Shown piece after piece: positions 8,912 through 15,882 of a DNA stretch of 64,000 nucleotides. The stretch is taken from assembly GCA_965221295.1 (NCBI GenBank), contig OZ244879.1, forward strand, positions 558,001 to 622,000, read 5' to 3'. How positions within the stretch are numbered: position 1 is the stretch's first letter; each line of letters begins with the position of its first letter. This DNA is from Bin87 sp965221295 (GTDB lineage: Bacteria; Chloroflexota; Dehalococcoidia; Lucifugimonadales; UBA3495). The notes below the pieces were generated by a model. The model worked only from the letters and a program-made list of their open reading frames with translations, ran no database searches and was not told where the DNA came from. The translations under genes were made by a program, and so were the position numbers.

Positions 8912-9251
8912 GATAGCAGGATGTGATGAGGGGCGCTGTAAGAGCGGGCAAATAGCTTCGCCCAGAGCGGCCAAAGCCTTCTCTACTGAGGAAGCGCCGC
9001 GCATTCAGCTGCGCCCCATTTCCCGAAACTCCCGGAGGGTCGTACCGTTGAACCTTGCCGTGGCGATTCCACGACCGCGCCGCCGCGCCTGCGGTCGCTG
9101 GCGCAAGGCGGGGATTGCCAATCTGACCGCCGGCGACGATTTGTCATATAATGATCGGGCCGCTGCAACCTCAACTGTGGCTACAATGGGCGATTGCGCA
9201 GTCGGTTGTCCCATTTCAACGATCTAGTATTTCCGAAGGAGGAAAACCGCG
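8912..9251. other. Intergenic region upstream of the Rieske gene
   Basis: No credible gene was found in this 340-bp stretch. It holds a candidate promoter at 9123-9152 (listed separately) and the Rieske ribosome-binding site AAGGAGG at about 9236-9242. Confidence 0.6.
9123..9152 (+). promoter_or_regulatory. Candidate sigma-70-type promoter for the Rieske ferredoxin
   Basis: A perfect TATAAT at 9147-9152 lies 18 bp after CTGACC at 9123-9128, a partial match to TTGACA. The predicted leader before the Rieske ATG would be about 90 nt. Confidence 0.55.
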
Positions 9252-9578
9252 ATGGCCGACGAATTTGTCAAAATCGCCTCACTCAGCGACATACCCCCGG
9301 GCGACATGGTGGCGGTTCGGGTTGGGTCGGAAGAAGTGCTGCTGGTGAACTTGGACGGCGAATTGCACGCGTGCGACGACATATGCAGCCACGCCTACGC
9401 CAACTTGTCCGAGGGAGACTTGGAAGACGGCGAGATAGTTTGCCCGCTGCATGGGGCGGTATTCGACGTGGCCTCTGGCAATCCGGTGACCCCGCCGGCG
9501 ACCGAAGCGTTGCGCAAGTTCGCCGTCCGCGTTGAAGGCAACGACGTATTGGTCGGACCGGTAATCGAACCGGAATAG
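9252..9578 (+). CDS. Rieske-type [2Fe-2S] ferredoxin
   Basis: This 108-aa soluble protein is a single Rieske domain. Cluster ligands are Cys45-x-His47 (in CSHAYANL) and Cys64-x2-His67 (in CPLHGAVFD). It resembles the ferredoxin subunits of non-haem oxygenases or NirD-like small subunits and would carry single electrons. No oxygenase or reductase partner lies next to it, so the partner is unknown. AAGGAGG sits 9 bp before the ATG, indicating strong translation, and a TATAAT promoter lies upstream, so it is probably monocistronic. Confidence 0.93.
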   Translation: MADEFVKIASLSDIPPGDMVAVRVGSEEVLLVNLDGELHACDDICSHAYANLSEGDLEDGEIVCPLHGAVFDVASGNPVTPPATEALRKFAVRVEGNDVLVGPVIEPE

Positions 9579-9687
9579 CAACGCTGCGAAGTGGCCTTGC
9601 CCGGCCCCGTCGGACTTCCAGCGTCGCCGGGCGGTCCCCGCGCCGCGGTTGAAATTAGATCCGCGCCGCCGCCAGAGAACGCGCCTT

Positions 9688-10518
9688 CTAGTCGCCTTCC
9701 CTGATGTTTTGATACATCGCCAACGGCGTGGCCGCCAGCAGCCCAGCGTCCACCGGCAGGACCACGCCCGATACCCAACGGGATTCGTCGCTGGCCAGGA
9801 AAAGGGCGGCGTAGGCGATGTCCCAAGCGTTGCCCTCGGTGCCCAGGGGCCCGGCTTTGCGGCGCCGTTCCCGGGTTTGTTCAGGCATCGTTCCGGCGAC
9901 CATGGGGGTGTAGATGTGTCCGGGGGCGATGACGTTGACCCGGATGTTGTCCCTGCCCAGGTGCACCGCCATGGTCTCTGACATGCCGATCACCCCAGAC
10001 TTGGAAGCCGAGTATGGGATGCTGGCCAAACCGCTGCCGGCTCTGACGCCGGCGATGGACGACATGTTGATGATGCTGCCGCCGCCGGCTTCGATCATCT
10101 TCGGCGCGGCGTATTTGGTCGTGAGCATCATGCTCTTCAAGTTTACGTCCAGCACGTTGTCCCACACGCTCTCCTCCACGTCAGTGGGAGTTCCGGGGCC
10201 GGTAATGCCCACGTTGTTGAACAGGACGTGCAGCGAGCCGTAGCGCTCCACGGCGGCGGCTACGATGGCCTCGCAGTCTGCGGCTGAGGTTACGTCAGCC
10301 TCAATAACTGAGCCCTCTCCGCCCTCCTCGTGAATGATCGCCAGGGTTTCTTCGGCGGCCTGCCGGTTTCGGTCCACCAGCAGCGCCTTGGCGCCCTCTC
10401 GGGCGAAGAGTATCGAAGCGGCCTTGCCCGTTCCCATGCCGGGTCCGCTGGATCCGGCTCCCGTGATGATGGCTACCTTGTCTTGGAGCCGGGGACGTCC
10501 GGTGGGGAGCAAAGTCAT
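9688..10518 (-). CDS. SDR family NAD(P)-dependent oxidoreductase
   Basis: A classical short-chain dehydrogenase of 276 aa. It has the TGAGSSGPGMG cofactor motif, Asp at the end of the second strand (LLVDRN, favouring NAD), NNVG, the catalytic Ser in MSSIAG and the YSASK catalytic Tyr/Lys, followed by RVNVIAPGHIYTPM. The substrate is unknown. The ATG at 10518 is preceded by GGGAGG; about 60 upstream codons were rejected. It is the last gene of the minus-strand selenoprotein cluster, 64 bp after the AhpD-like gene, so it may act in the same pathway. Confidence 0.93.
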   Translation of the reverse strand: MTLLPTGRPRLQDKVAIITGAGSSGPGMGTGKAASILFAREGAKALLVDRNRQAAEETLAIIHEEGGEGSVIEADVTSAADCEAIVAAAVERYGSLHVLFNNVGITGPGTPTDVEESVWDNVLDVNLKSMMLTTKYAAPKMIEAGGGSIINMSSIAGVRAGSGLASIPYSASKSGVIGMSETMAVHLGRDNIRVNVIAPGHIYTPMVAGTMPEQTRERRRKAGPLGTEGNAWDIAYAALFLASDESRWVSGVVLPVDAGLLAATPLAMYQNIREGD

Positions 10519-10582
10519 TGCTAACCTCCCAATGCGCGCGGCGTTGGTTTGCGTGGTTTTCCTACTCCGGAGAATTCTCCGG

Positions 10583-11149
10583 TCAGGAGACCGGCGCCGC
10601 CTGTGGGGCGAGCAGCCAGTCCTGGGCCCGTTTGGCGGCGTCGGAAAGCCATTGCCCCATGACGGCTTCCCGGCCCTGGGGTATTTCCACGCCCAGGCCA
10701 TCGGCCAGGCGATTCATGAAGTTGAACAGACAGGTGATGACCACGGTGGATAGTACCTGCTGGTCGGTGAGCCCCACCGAGCGGAGCAGCTCAATGTCGG
10801 CTTCCTCCATCAGCGCCGGCGTCAGCGTCAGCTTGACGGCATAATCCAGAATGGCTCGGGTCTGAGCGTCCAGATCGGCTTGCCGGTAGTCGTGGATGAT
10901 GTGGGATGCGTACTCGGGGTCGTTCGAATGTTGACGGAGGAACCCTCCGTGGGCGACGGCTCAATACCGGCAGCGGTTTACCAGAGACACCACCGTGGCG
11001 ATCGCCTCTTCCTGCGTCCGAGTCAGAGCCGATGAGCCGAAGGTGGCGTTGTGGTTCAGGTTCTGCACCGCCGCCATCAGGTTGGGGTTGATGGACATGC
11101 ACTTCATGACGGCGGGAACGGCGGCGTCGGTTTCACGTATCCAGGACAT
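10583..11149 (-). CDS. AhpD-like/carboxymuconolactone decarboxylase family selenoprotein (Cys-x-x-Sec)
   Basis: Read as one gene with an in-frame TGA (10961-10963), this is a 188-aa peroxidase-related AhpD-like protein, a normal family length. The TGA falls exactly at the second redox position: Cys60-Arg-Tyr-Sec63-x3-His67, where Cys homologues have CxxCxxxH. The upstream Glu47/Glu48 matches the proton-relay Glu. The frame continues unbroken on both sides (NRCRY before, AVAHGGF after) to the natural C-terminus at 10583. A SECIS-like hairpin follows 17 nt after the TGA. AAGGAG precedes the ATG. AhpD-like proteins are thiol peroxidase or disulfide-reduction components. A stop-codon pseudogene is the alternative, judged much less likely given the codon position and the hairpin. 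Conventional annotation would miss the first half or split the gene. Confidence 0.88.
10934..10950 (-). promoter_or_regulatory. Bacterial SECIS-like hairpin in the AhpD-like gene
   Basis: On the coding (minus) strand ACGGAGG-GTT-CCTCCGT forms a perfect 7-bp stem with a three-base loop whose first base is G. The loop starts 17 nt after the TGA. A G at the start of the apical loop and a 16-37 nt spacing match the published bacterial SECIS model that SelB recognises. Confidence 0.8.
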
Positions 11150-11260
11150 TTTTCCGCTCCTTGGGATCGCCTTGTCCGCCAGACCAGCTTGCTCGCCCGG
11201 CTAGCTTGCGCACCGGGCTTGCCGTATGTTCGCGCGCCAAAGCCAGGCCAAGAGCCGCCG

Positions 11261-11656
11261 CTACTCGCGGGGCGCCTGGGGAACTACCGCCATCTTGTGT
11301 TCCGCAGTACCCAGCGCCAGGTCGCCCAGCGCAACAACGACTTCGAACCGCAGCTTGTTGCCAGATACTTCGGTCAGGGTCGATCGGCCCGTAACGAGGC
11401 TGCCGGCCGCGGCCGGCGCCAGATGCTTTACGTTTACCTAGTACCCAACCACGGTTTGCCCTTTGGCGAGCAGCGGCCGCACCGCCGCGAATGACGCTTG
11501 CTCCATCAGCATGACCATGGCCGGCGTGCTGAACTTGGGCGTGTGAGGCGCCAAATGTTCCTGGGCGACGGTGAGTTCCACCTCGCCCGCCAGTCCGGGC
11601 CGAATGGCCGGATTCAACGGCGGGCGAGGCGCGTTGGCGTCGTTGGCGGTAGCCAC
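11261..11656 (-). pseudogene. Hotdog thioesterase (FlK-like), interrupted by an in-frame TAG
   Basis: The frame from a GTG at 11656 encodes a short hotdog-fold thioesterase: HTPKFSTPAMVMLMEQAS, then TVVGY, a TAG at 11438-11440, then VNVKHLAPAAAGSLVTG and LTEVSGNKLRFEVVV to a TAG at 11261. Both halves are in the same frame and both match the FlK/hotdog pattern. Homologues would be expected to have a residue such as Gln or Thr/His at the stop position, so a single CAG-to-TAG change is the simplest cause. It lies 19 bp after the UGSC gene within the selenoprotein cluster. It could be a recent nonsense mutation, a sequencing error or a suppressed amber codon. A short fragment of 72 aa would lack half of the fold. 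Confidence 0.75.
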
Positions 11657-11675
11657 AGACTACGAGCCGGGAGAC

Positions 11676-12239
11676 CTACGCGGCCGCGACCGGCGCCCCG
11701 GTAAGGATGGACTCAACCTCGTCGGCCAGCTCGGTCGCGCGCTGTTTGACTTCCGCATCGGTGAGGCTGGACAGTGGGTGCTGAGCCACCACGTACCGGT
11801 ATTCGGGCACTCCCATCATCCGGGTCATGGCCTGGGCCGTGTTCAGGAACACGTGGGTGATGATGGCCGCCGTGGGGACGCCGCGCTTCTCCATGTCGAT
11901 TCCGTCGTGCACACTGCACGAACTGCAGGACCCTCAATCACCAACGCCGGTGATGAGATAGTCAACCTCGCCGAGGATGGAGTCGATGACGTCCTGCTTG
12001 GCTGGCAAGCTCGCGTGGTGCTTGCTAAAGTACTTCACCTCGGAGAATCCGTGGCGCTCGTTGAGGATGGACCCCAACTCATGCAGCAGTTTGTCGGAGT
12101 TGGCCTTGGAATTTTCCATGAGGCCCAGGCGTTTGCCCGCCAGCCCGCCGGAGCGGTCGTTCATGCGGAACTCGGATTGGGGTAGTTCCGTGCCCTTGGG
12201 GTTGATCAGCCTCAGGCGGCTGGATTCGACGGTGGTCAT
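11676..12239 (-). CDS. UGSC family selenoprotein
   Basis: A single frame with an in-frame TGA (11934-11936) encodes 187 aa. The TGA is Sec102 in the context ITGVGD-Sec-GSCSSC, which is the U-G-S-C motif that names the UGSC (seleno)protein family, here extended to UxxCxxC (Sec102, Cys105, Cys108). This resembles the UxxCxxC redox motif of glycine/proline reductase selenoprotein B (GrdB/PrdB), so a reductase-type thiol/selenol role is inferred; the reaction is unknown. The start at 12239 has GGAGG at SD distance. A SECIS-like hairpin begins 12 nt after the TGA. It lies between a conserved 342-aa protein and a thioesterase gene. Standard gene callers would report two short fragments. Confidence 0.93.
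11905..11921 (-). promoter_or_regulatory. Bacterial SECIS-like hairpin in the UGSC gene
   Basis: On the coding strand TCGTGCA-GTG-TGCACGA is a perfect 7-bp stem with a three-base loop starting with G. The loop begins 19 nt after the TGA, inside the 16-37 nt window of the bacterial SECIS model. A weaker competing stem, CTGCA-GTTCG-TGCAG, overlaps it nearer the TGA. Confidence 0.8.
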
Positions 12240-12376
12240 GTTTCGCCTCCGTGGGTTGCGTGGTGTGTGATGTTGGCGTTGGGCCAGATTGTACCGTCAA
12301 ACGCCTGGGTTTCGTAACCCCCATTGGCGCGAGATGTCGTCGGGGTCGTCAACGCCAATCCGAAACTAGTCGCCAA

Positions 12377-13405
12377 CTAGTCGCCGCCGATCTTGCGGGT
12401 GCGAATCCGGAAGCCGGTGGTGTCGATGATGGCGCTGTAGCGTCCGCCGGTTCCGCCGCCGTGCATGATCAGGATGTCGTCGGGGTCGTTGGCGCAGCGC
12501 ATGATCAACTCCGCGTCGCCCGGACGTTCCGGCCCTTGCTTGGAACCCAACCGCACCAGTTCAGCGCGGGAGCGGCCGCTATTTTCCATCAAGAACTCCT
12601 GGATGTCTCGCCGGCTCCAGCCGTCGCCCTGCAGAGTGAGCGCGTGCTCCGGGCCGATGACGATCACCCACTGAGCCGGATAGCGGTGGGCCAGGGCCGC
12701 CGAACGCAGCGCGTCGCAGATGGACAGCAGAATGGCCTGACCGGTATGGGCGTAACTATTGGGTACGCTGACCGGGTTGTAGGCCACGGCAACCGTTACG
12801 ACACTATCCGATTTTTGGAATCCCCGGCTTACGTGCAGCGGCTCCCAGGGCGAGTCCTCCTCGTTCTCGGCGATGCAGAAGGTGTACTTGGCCGGCGTGC
12901 CCATGGTGCCCCGGTCCAGCTGTCCCGGCCAGGCGTCGAAACCGTTCATGAAGCAGAGACGGACGGCCCGTCCGATGCTGGCGTTGGCCCGGAAGCCCGG
13001 GCCGAAGAGGCCGTCGCGACTGTTGATGCCCAGGGCGTCCCGAATCGGCCCATTGAGAACCATCAGGATGCTGGGGGAACTGGTGGATGACGCGGCCATG
13101 TTGACGAAGTTGCGTTCCTCCTCCAGGGTTTGCAGCGCGGTGACCAGCACCGGGAAATACTCGGGCTGGCAGCCGGCCATCACCGCGTTGGCGGCGGCGT
13201 TTTCCGACGTTATGACCCGGCTGCGCATGTCCAGGTTGAGCAGTTCTTCTTCGCCCGTCAATCCGGCCACGGACAGCATCTCGCGGACCTTGAAGTCGGC
13301 TGGAGGCACCACGGGCAAACCATCGGTCCAGCCCAGTCGGAAACACTCCTCAATGGCGTCGATGGTGTCGGCGGTTTCCACGTGGCGTTCGGCGCTGCTG
13401 GTCAT
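12377..13405 (-). CDS. Conserved protein of unknown function, partner of the UGSC gene
   Basis: This 342-aa soluble protein has no recognised catalytic motif. Visible features are an N-terminal TDGLPVVPPADFKV segment, which recurs in a family of uncharacterised proteins, several conserved-looking Gly/Asn-rich turns (GVLNGPIRD-like LNGPIRDALGIN; FGPGFRANASIGRA) and a C-terminal MHGGGTGGRYSAII. It has no signal peptide or membrane segment. The ATG is preceded by GGAG (AAGGAGATTGCGATG). It is directly upstream of the UGSC gene on the same strand, 137 bp apart, which suggests a joint function. Its 5' end was copied in the 589-bp tandem duplication next to it. Confidence 0.8.
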   Translation of the reverse strand: MTSSAERHVETADTIDAIEECFRLGWTDGLPVVPPADFKVREMLSVAGLTGEEELLNLDMRSRVITSENAAANAVMAGCQPEYFPVLVTALQTLEEERNFVNMAASSTSSPSILMVLNGPIRDALGINSRDGLFGPGFRANASIGRAVRLCFMNGFDAWPGQLDRGTMGTPAKYTFCIAENEEDSPWEPLHVSRGFQKSDSVVTVAVAYNPVSVPNSYAHTGQAILLSICDALRSAALAHRYPAQWVIVIGPEHALTLQGDGWSRRDIQEFLMENSGRSRAELVRLGSKQGPERPGDAELIMRCANDPDDILIMHGGGTGGRYSAIIDTTGFRIRTRKIGGD

Positions 13406-13426
13406 CGCAATCTCCTTGTTTGAGGT

Positions 13427-13870
13427 CTATTCGTGATTCCCGTTGGGGTGGGAATCCAGGGCTGATGAGGGTTCCGCCAGCGGTTCGAGGATGTCGAGAA
13501 GGGTGGCGATGTGCTCCAAATCTGCAGCGATGGCAGAACCGCTCAAAAACATCTTGCGCTCGTAGAAGTTTCCATGCAGGTCATTGGCGATCCCGCGCAT
13601 TCCCGGCAGCCGCTCATCGCCGGTGGCCTGGCGCGCGTGATTCATGACCACGTTGAAATGCCGGTGGGTGGTGTATTCCCACCCCTGCGCCTCGGCGACG
13701 GCTTTGGCCATCCAGGCCGCGGCGCCCCAGCCTTTCTCAGACGCCTGATGCAGGTCGTCCTCGGCCAGGTATTGGCGACTCTTGGCCAGAAAAGCGCGAG
13801 CCTGCTGCCGGTAGTCGCCAACCGCCGCGAAATCAGGATCGAAGGGTTCCATGGGGGATTGTTGGGTCAT
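13427..13870 (-). CDS. PaREP1/HEPN-like protein, copy A
   Basis: The 147-aa protein has the PaREP1-type core YLAEDDLHQASEKGWGAAAWM (split here: LAEDDLHQASEKGWGAAAW) at about residues 36-54, the helical HEPN-like segment seen in archaeal and Chloroflexota expansions. Function is unknown; HEPN proteins are often RNases or nucleotide-binding partners, but no RxxxxH ribonuclease motif is clear. It arose with copy B by tandem duplication. The N-terminal 70 residues of the copies are almost identical and the rest has diverged. It lies 21 bp before the 342-aa gene. Confidence 0.8.
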   Translation of the reverse strand: MTQQSPMEPFDPDFAAVGDYRQQARAFLAKSRQYLAEDDLHQASEKGWGAAAWMAKAVAEAQGWEYTTHRHFNVVMNHARQATGDERLPGMRGIANDLHGNFYERKMFLSGSAIAADLEHIATLLDILEPLAEPSSALDSHPNGNHE

Positions 13871-13874
13871 GAAG

Positions 13875-14013
13875 CTATTCTCGCAACTTGCCCGTGACCA
13901 GCAAGCCGCCGTTGACGCTGTAGCCGTGCCCGGGATCCGCCTGGCCGGCGCTCGTCGCTAATGGCGTCGATAGCGCCGGCGGTTTCCACGTGGCGTTCGG
14001 CGCTGCTGGTCAT
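13875..14013 (-). pseudogene. Hybrid remnant made by the duplication junction
   Basis: The first 15 codons of the 342-aa gene, including its ribosome-binding site and ATG at 14013, are joined out of frame to the last part of the 107-aa gene, ending at the copied TAG 13875-13877. It would encode only a short scrambled peptide of about 48 residues. Confidence 0.7.
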
Positions 14014-14034
14014 CGCAATCTCCTTGTTTTAGGT

Positions 14035-14478
14035 TTACTGGAGACTCCCATAGGGGTGGGAGTCCAGGGTTGATGAGGTTTCGGCCAGCGGTTCGAGGAT
14101 GTCGAGGAGGACTGCAATCCGGTCTAACCCGCGGCTGATAACGTCAGCGCGCAAAAATGCCTTACGCGTGTAGAAATACCCGTGCAGTTCGTTGGCGTTG
14201 CCCCGCAAATCGTCCAGCCGGGCGTCCCCGCACAAGTCCTGCGCATGGTACATGACGGTGTTGAACTGGGAATGCCTATTGTAATCCCACCCCTGGGCCT
14301 CGGCGACGGCTTTGGCCATCCAGGCCGCGGCGCCCCAGCCTTTTTCGGATGCCTGATGCAGGTCATCCTCGGCCAGATATTGGCGACTCTTGGCCAGAAA
14401 AGCGCGAGCCTGCTGACGGTAGTCGCCAACCGCTACGAAATCAGGCTCGAAGGGTTCCATGGGGGATTGTTGGGTCAT
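14035..14478 (-). CDS. PaREP1/HEPN-like protein, copy B
   Basis: The 147-aa paralogue of the protein at 13427-13870, with the same start (MTQQSPMEPF) and the same LAEDDLHQASEKGWGAAAW core. The second half differs (YNRHSQFNTVMYHAQ versus THRHFNVVMNHARQ). The ATG at 14478 is supported by alignment with copy A; a longer frame reaching upstream runs through the 107-aa gene and is not real. It starts 4 bp after that gene ends, so the two are coupled. Confidence 0.8.
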   Translation of the reverse strand: MTQQSPMEPFEPDFVAVGDYRQQARAFLAKSRQYLAEDDLHQASEKGWGAAAWMAKAVAEAQGWDYNRHSQFNTVMYHAQDLCGDARLDDLRGNANELHGYFYTRKAFLRADVISRGLDRIAVLLDILEPLAETSSTLDSHPYGSLQ

Positions 14479-14482
14479 GAAG

Positions 14483-14806
14483 CTATTCTCGCAACTTGCC
14501 TGTGACCAGCAAGCCGTCGGTGACGCTGTAACCATGCCCGGGATCCGCCCGTTCGGTATTCGACGCCATGTAAGAGGTTCTGCCGCTGACCACGGGCGTG
14601 ATGGAAATAACGTCGTAGCCGGCGGCGTCCAAGTCATTGCAACAGCGTTCCAGGAACTCTGCCATCTGCTGCAACCGGGTGCGCTCCTCGCTGGTGATGC
14701 TAACCCTGCCGGTTGTCCCTCCATGAGTGGACACGGTGGTGTCGGCGTACACGTAGCGGGTCGTGTAGGTCGGTTTGTCTTTGGCAGGGTAGGCCGAACG
14801 GAACAA
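14483..14806 (-). CDS. Hypothetical protein (107 aa)
   Basis: No family was recognised. The central part SITSEERTRLQQMAEFLERCC is predicted helical, and the end GYSVTDGLLVTGKL looks like a beta hairpin. It is considered real because its 3' end was preserved in the tandem duplication, its stop is 4 bp from a PaREP1 start, and its codon pattern matches neighbours. It may act with the PaREP1 protein. Confidence 0.6.
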   Translation of the reverse strand: MFRSAYPAKDKPTYTTRYVYADTTVSTHGGTTGRVSITSEERTRLQQMAEFLERCCNDLDAAGYDVISITPVVSGRTSYMASNTERADPGHGYSVTDGLLVTGKLRE

Positions 14807-14856
14807 CGATCACCTCACCGTACCGGCTCTCCTAGATCAGTCTGGCCGCAAGTCGT

Positions 14857-15759
14857 TCAGACGCCCATTCCTTCGAACCGCAGTTGCACGCCCGATTTTT
14901 CCTCCTGCAGCTTGGCCACCGCGTCGGAGTCCTCCGGGCCCCAGCCTCGGAAGAGAGCCTCGACGTGGCGCTGGTCCACCAGGTTAGACAGCTCCATGGG
15001 TATGCCGTACTCCCGGCCCAAGTCGGTGGCCAGGCGCACGTCTTTGGCGGCCAGGGCGGTGGCGAATCCCGGCTCGAAGTTGCCCGAGAACAGATAACGC
15101 GGGAATTTCTCCGTGAGCCGGCGGTTGCCGCCGCTGCTGTTGGCGATCACGTCGGCCAGCGTCTCCAGCGGAACGCCGGCCTTGACGCCCAGGGTCAACG
15201 CCTCCGACATCAAAACGCCGATGCCCATGGACAGCAGGTTGTTGCAGATCTTGGTGACCATGCCGTTGCCGATCTCGCCGCAATAGACCACGTGGGCGCC
15301 GATGGCGTCCAGCATGGGCTTCACCTTGTTGTAGGTTGCCTCGTCGCCGCCCACCATAACGGCCAGGGTGCCGGCCGCCGCGCCGTACACGCCGCCGCTG
15401 ACCGGGGCGTCCAGCACGGTTACGCCCCGCGCGGCGCACTCGGCGTGAATGCTGCGGATGATCGTGGGCGAGTTGGTGGACAGGTCAACGTACACGTCGC
15501 CGGCGCTGGCCGCCGACATGATGCCGTTCTCGCCCAGCGCCACCGCCTGCACGTCCCGAGGCACGGGCAGCGAGGTGAACACGGCGTCGTTGCCGGCCAC
15601 GCAGCCGGCCGGCGTGTCGGCCCATTCCGCGCCCATCTCCAGCAGGTTGGTTGCGGATTCCCGGCGCAGGTCGTGGACGGTCAGTTGATGGCCGGCCTTG
15701 ATCATGTTCGCCGCCATTGGGTTGCCCATGTTGCCGACGCCAATAAATCCAGCTTTCAT
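14857..15759 (-). CDS. NAD(P)-dependent beta-hydroxyacid dehydrogenase (3-hydroxyisobutyrate dehydrogenase family)
   Basis: The 300-aa enzyme has the N-terminal GFIGVGNMGNPMA dinucleotide motif (residues 4-16), the substrate-binding DAPVSGGVYGA motif and the catalytic Lys in GNGMVTKICNN. These are hallmarks of 3-hydroxyisobutyrate/tartronate-semialdehyde reductases. The exact acid cannot be assigned. The ATG at 15759 has AGGAG 11 bp upstream; eleven more upstream codons were not included. It is divergent from the esterase pair at 15.9-17.8 kb, with a shared palindromic promoter region. Confidence 0.93.
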   Translation of the reverse strand: MKAGFIGVGNMGNPMAANMIKAGHQLTVHDLRRESATNLLEMGAEWADTPAGCVAGNDAVFTSLPVPRDVQAVALGENGIMSAASAGDVYVDLSTNSPTIIRSIHAECAARGVTVLDAPVSGGVYGAAAGTLAVMVGGDEATYNKVKPMLDAIGAHVVYCGEIGNGMVTKICNNLLSMGIGVLMSEALTLGVKAGVPLETLADVIANSSGGNRRLTEKFPRYLFSGNFEPGFATALAAKDVRLATDLGREYGIPMELSNLVDQRHVEALFRGWGPEDSDAVAKLQEEKSGVQLRFEGMGV

Positions 15760-15810
15760 ATATTCGTCATCTCCTGATTGGGCCGCGCGCATGACCGGCG
15801 GCAGGTGGCG

Positions 15811-15841
15811 GCATTATAGCGCTTGGGTCTGTGTATAATGC
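15811..15841. promoter_or_regulatory. Overlapping divergent promoters in a palindrome
   Basis: GCATTATA (15811-15818) and TATAATGC (15834-15841) form a perfect 8-bp inverted repeat with a 15-bp spacer. Each arm is a consensus -10 box, TATAAT, one for each strand. Leaders would be about 46 nt to the dehydrogenase and 37 nt to the esterase. Each -10 sits where the -35 of the other would be. Confidence 0.6.
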
Positions 15842-15882
15842 GCGTAGAATCGGCCTAACGGCGCAGGGCAAGGAGCGTGGTC

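Larger units (their letters stand above)
13353..14549. repeat. Tandem segmental duplication, two 589-bp units
   Basis: Unit A (about 13353-13941) and unit B (about 13961-14549) align with a constant 608-bp offset. Each unit holds the first codons of the 342-aa gene, a complete PaREP1 gene and the last codons of the 107-aa gene. The copies differ by scattered substitutions and their PaREP1 C-terminal halves have diverged, so the event is not recent. Confidence 0.88.

Noticed and set aside
8889..9227. 112-aa frame after asd
   Set aside because: It overlaps the asd end and the Rieske promoter and has no family features.
11438..11440. Pyrrolysine at the TAG in the thioesterase
   Set aside because: Pyrrolysine is mainly found in methylamine-using archaea and few bacteria; no supporting gene or element is seen here. 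A point mutation is simpler.
13353..14549. Insertion sequence as the cause of the 589-bp duplication
   Set aside because: No transposase, terminal inverted repeats or target-site duplications are seen at the unit ends.
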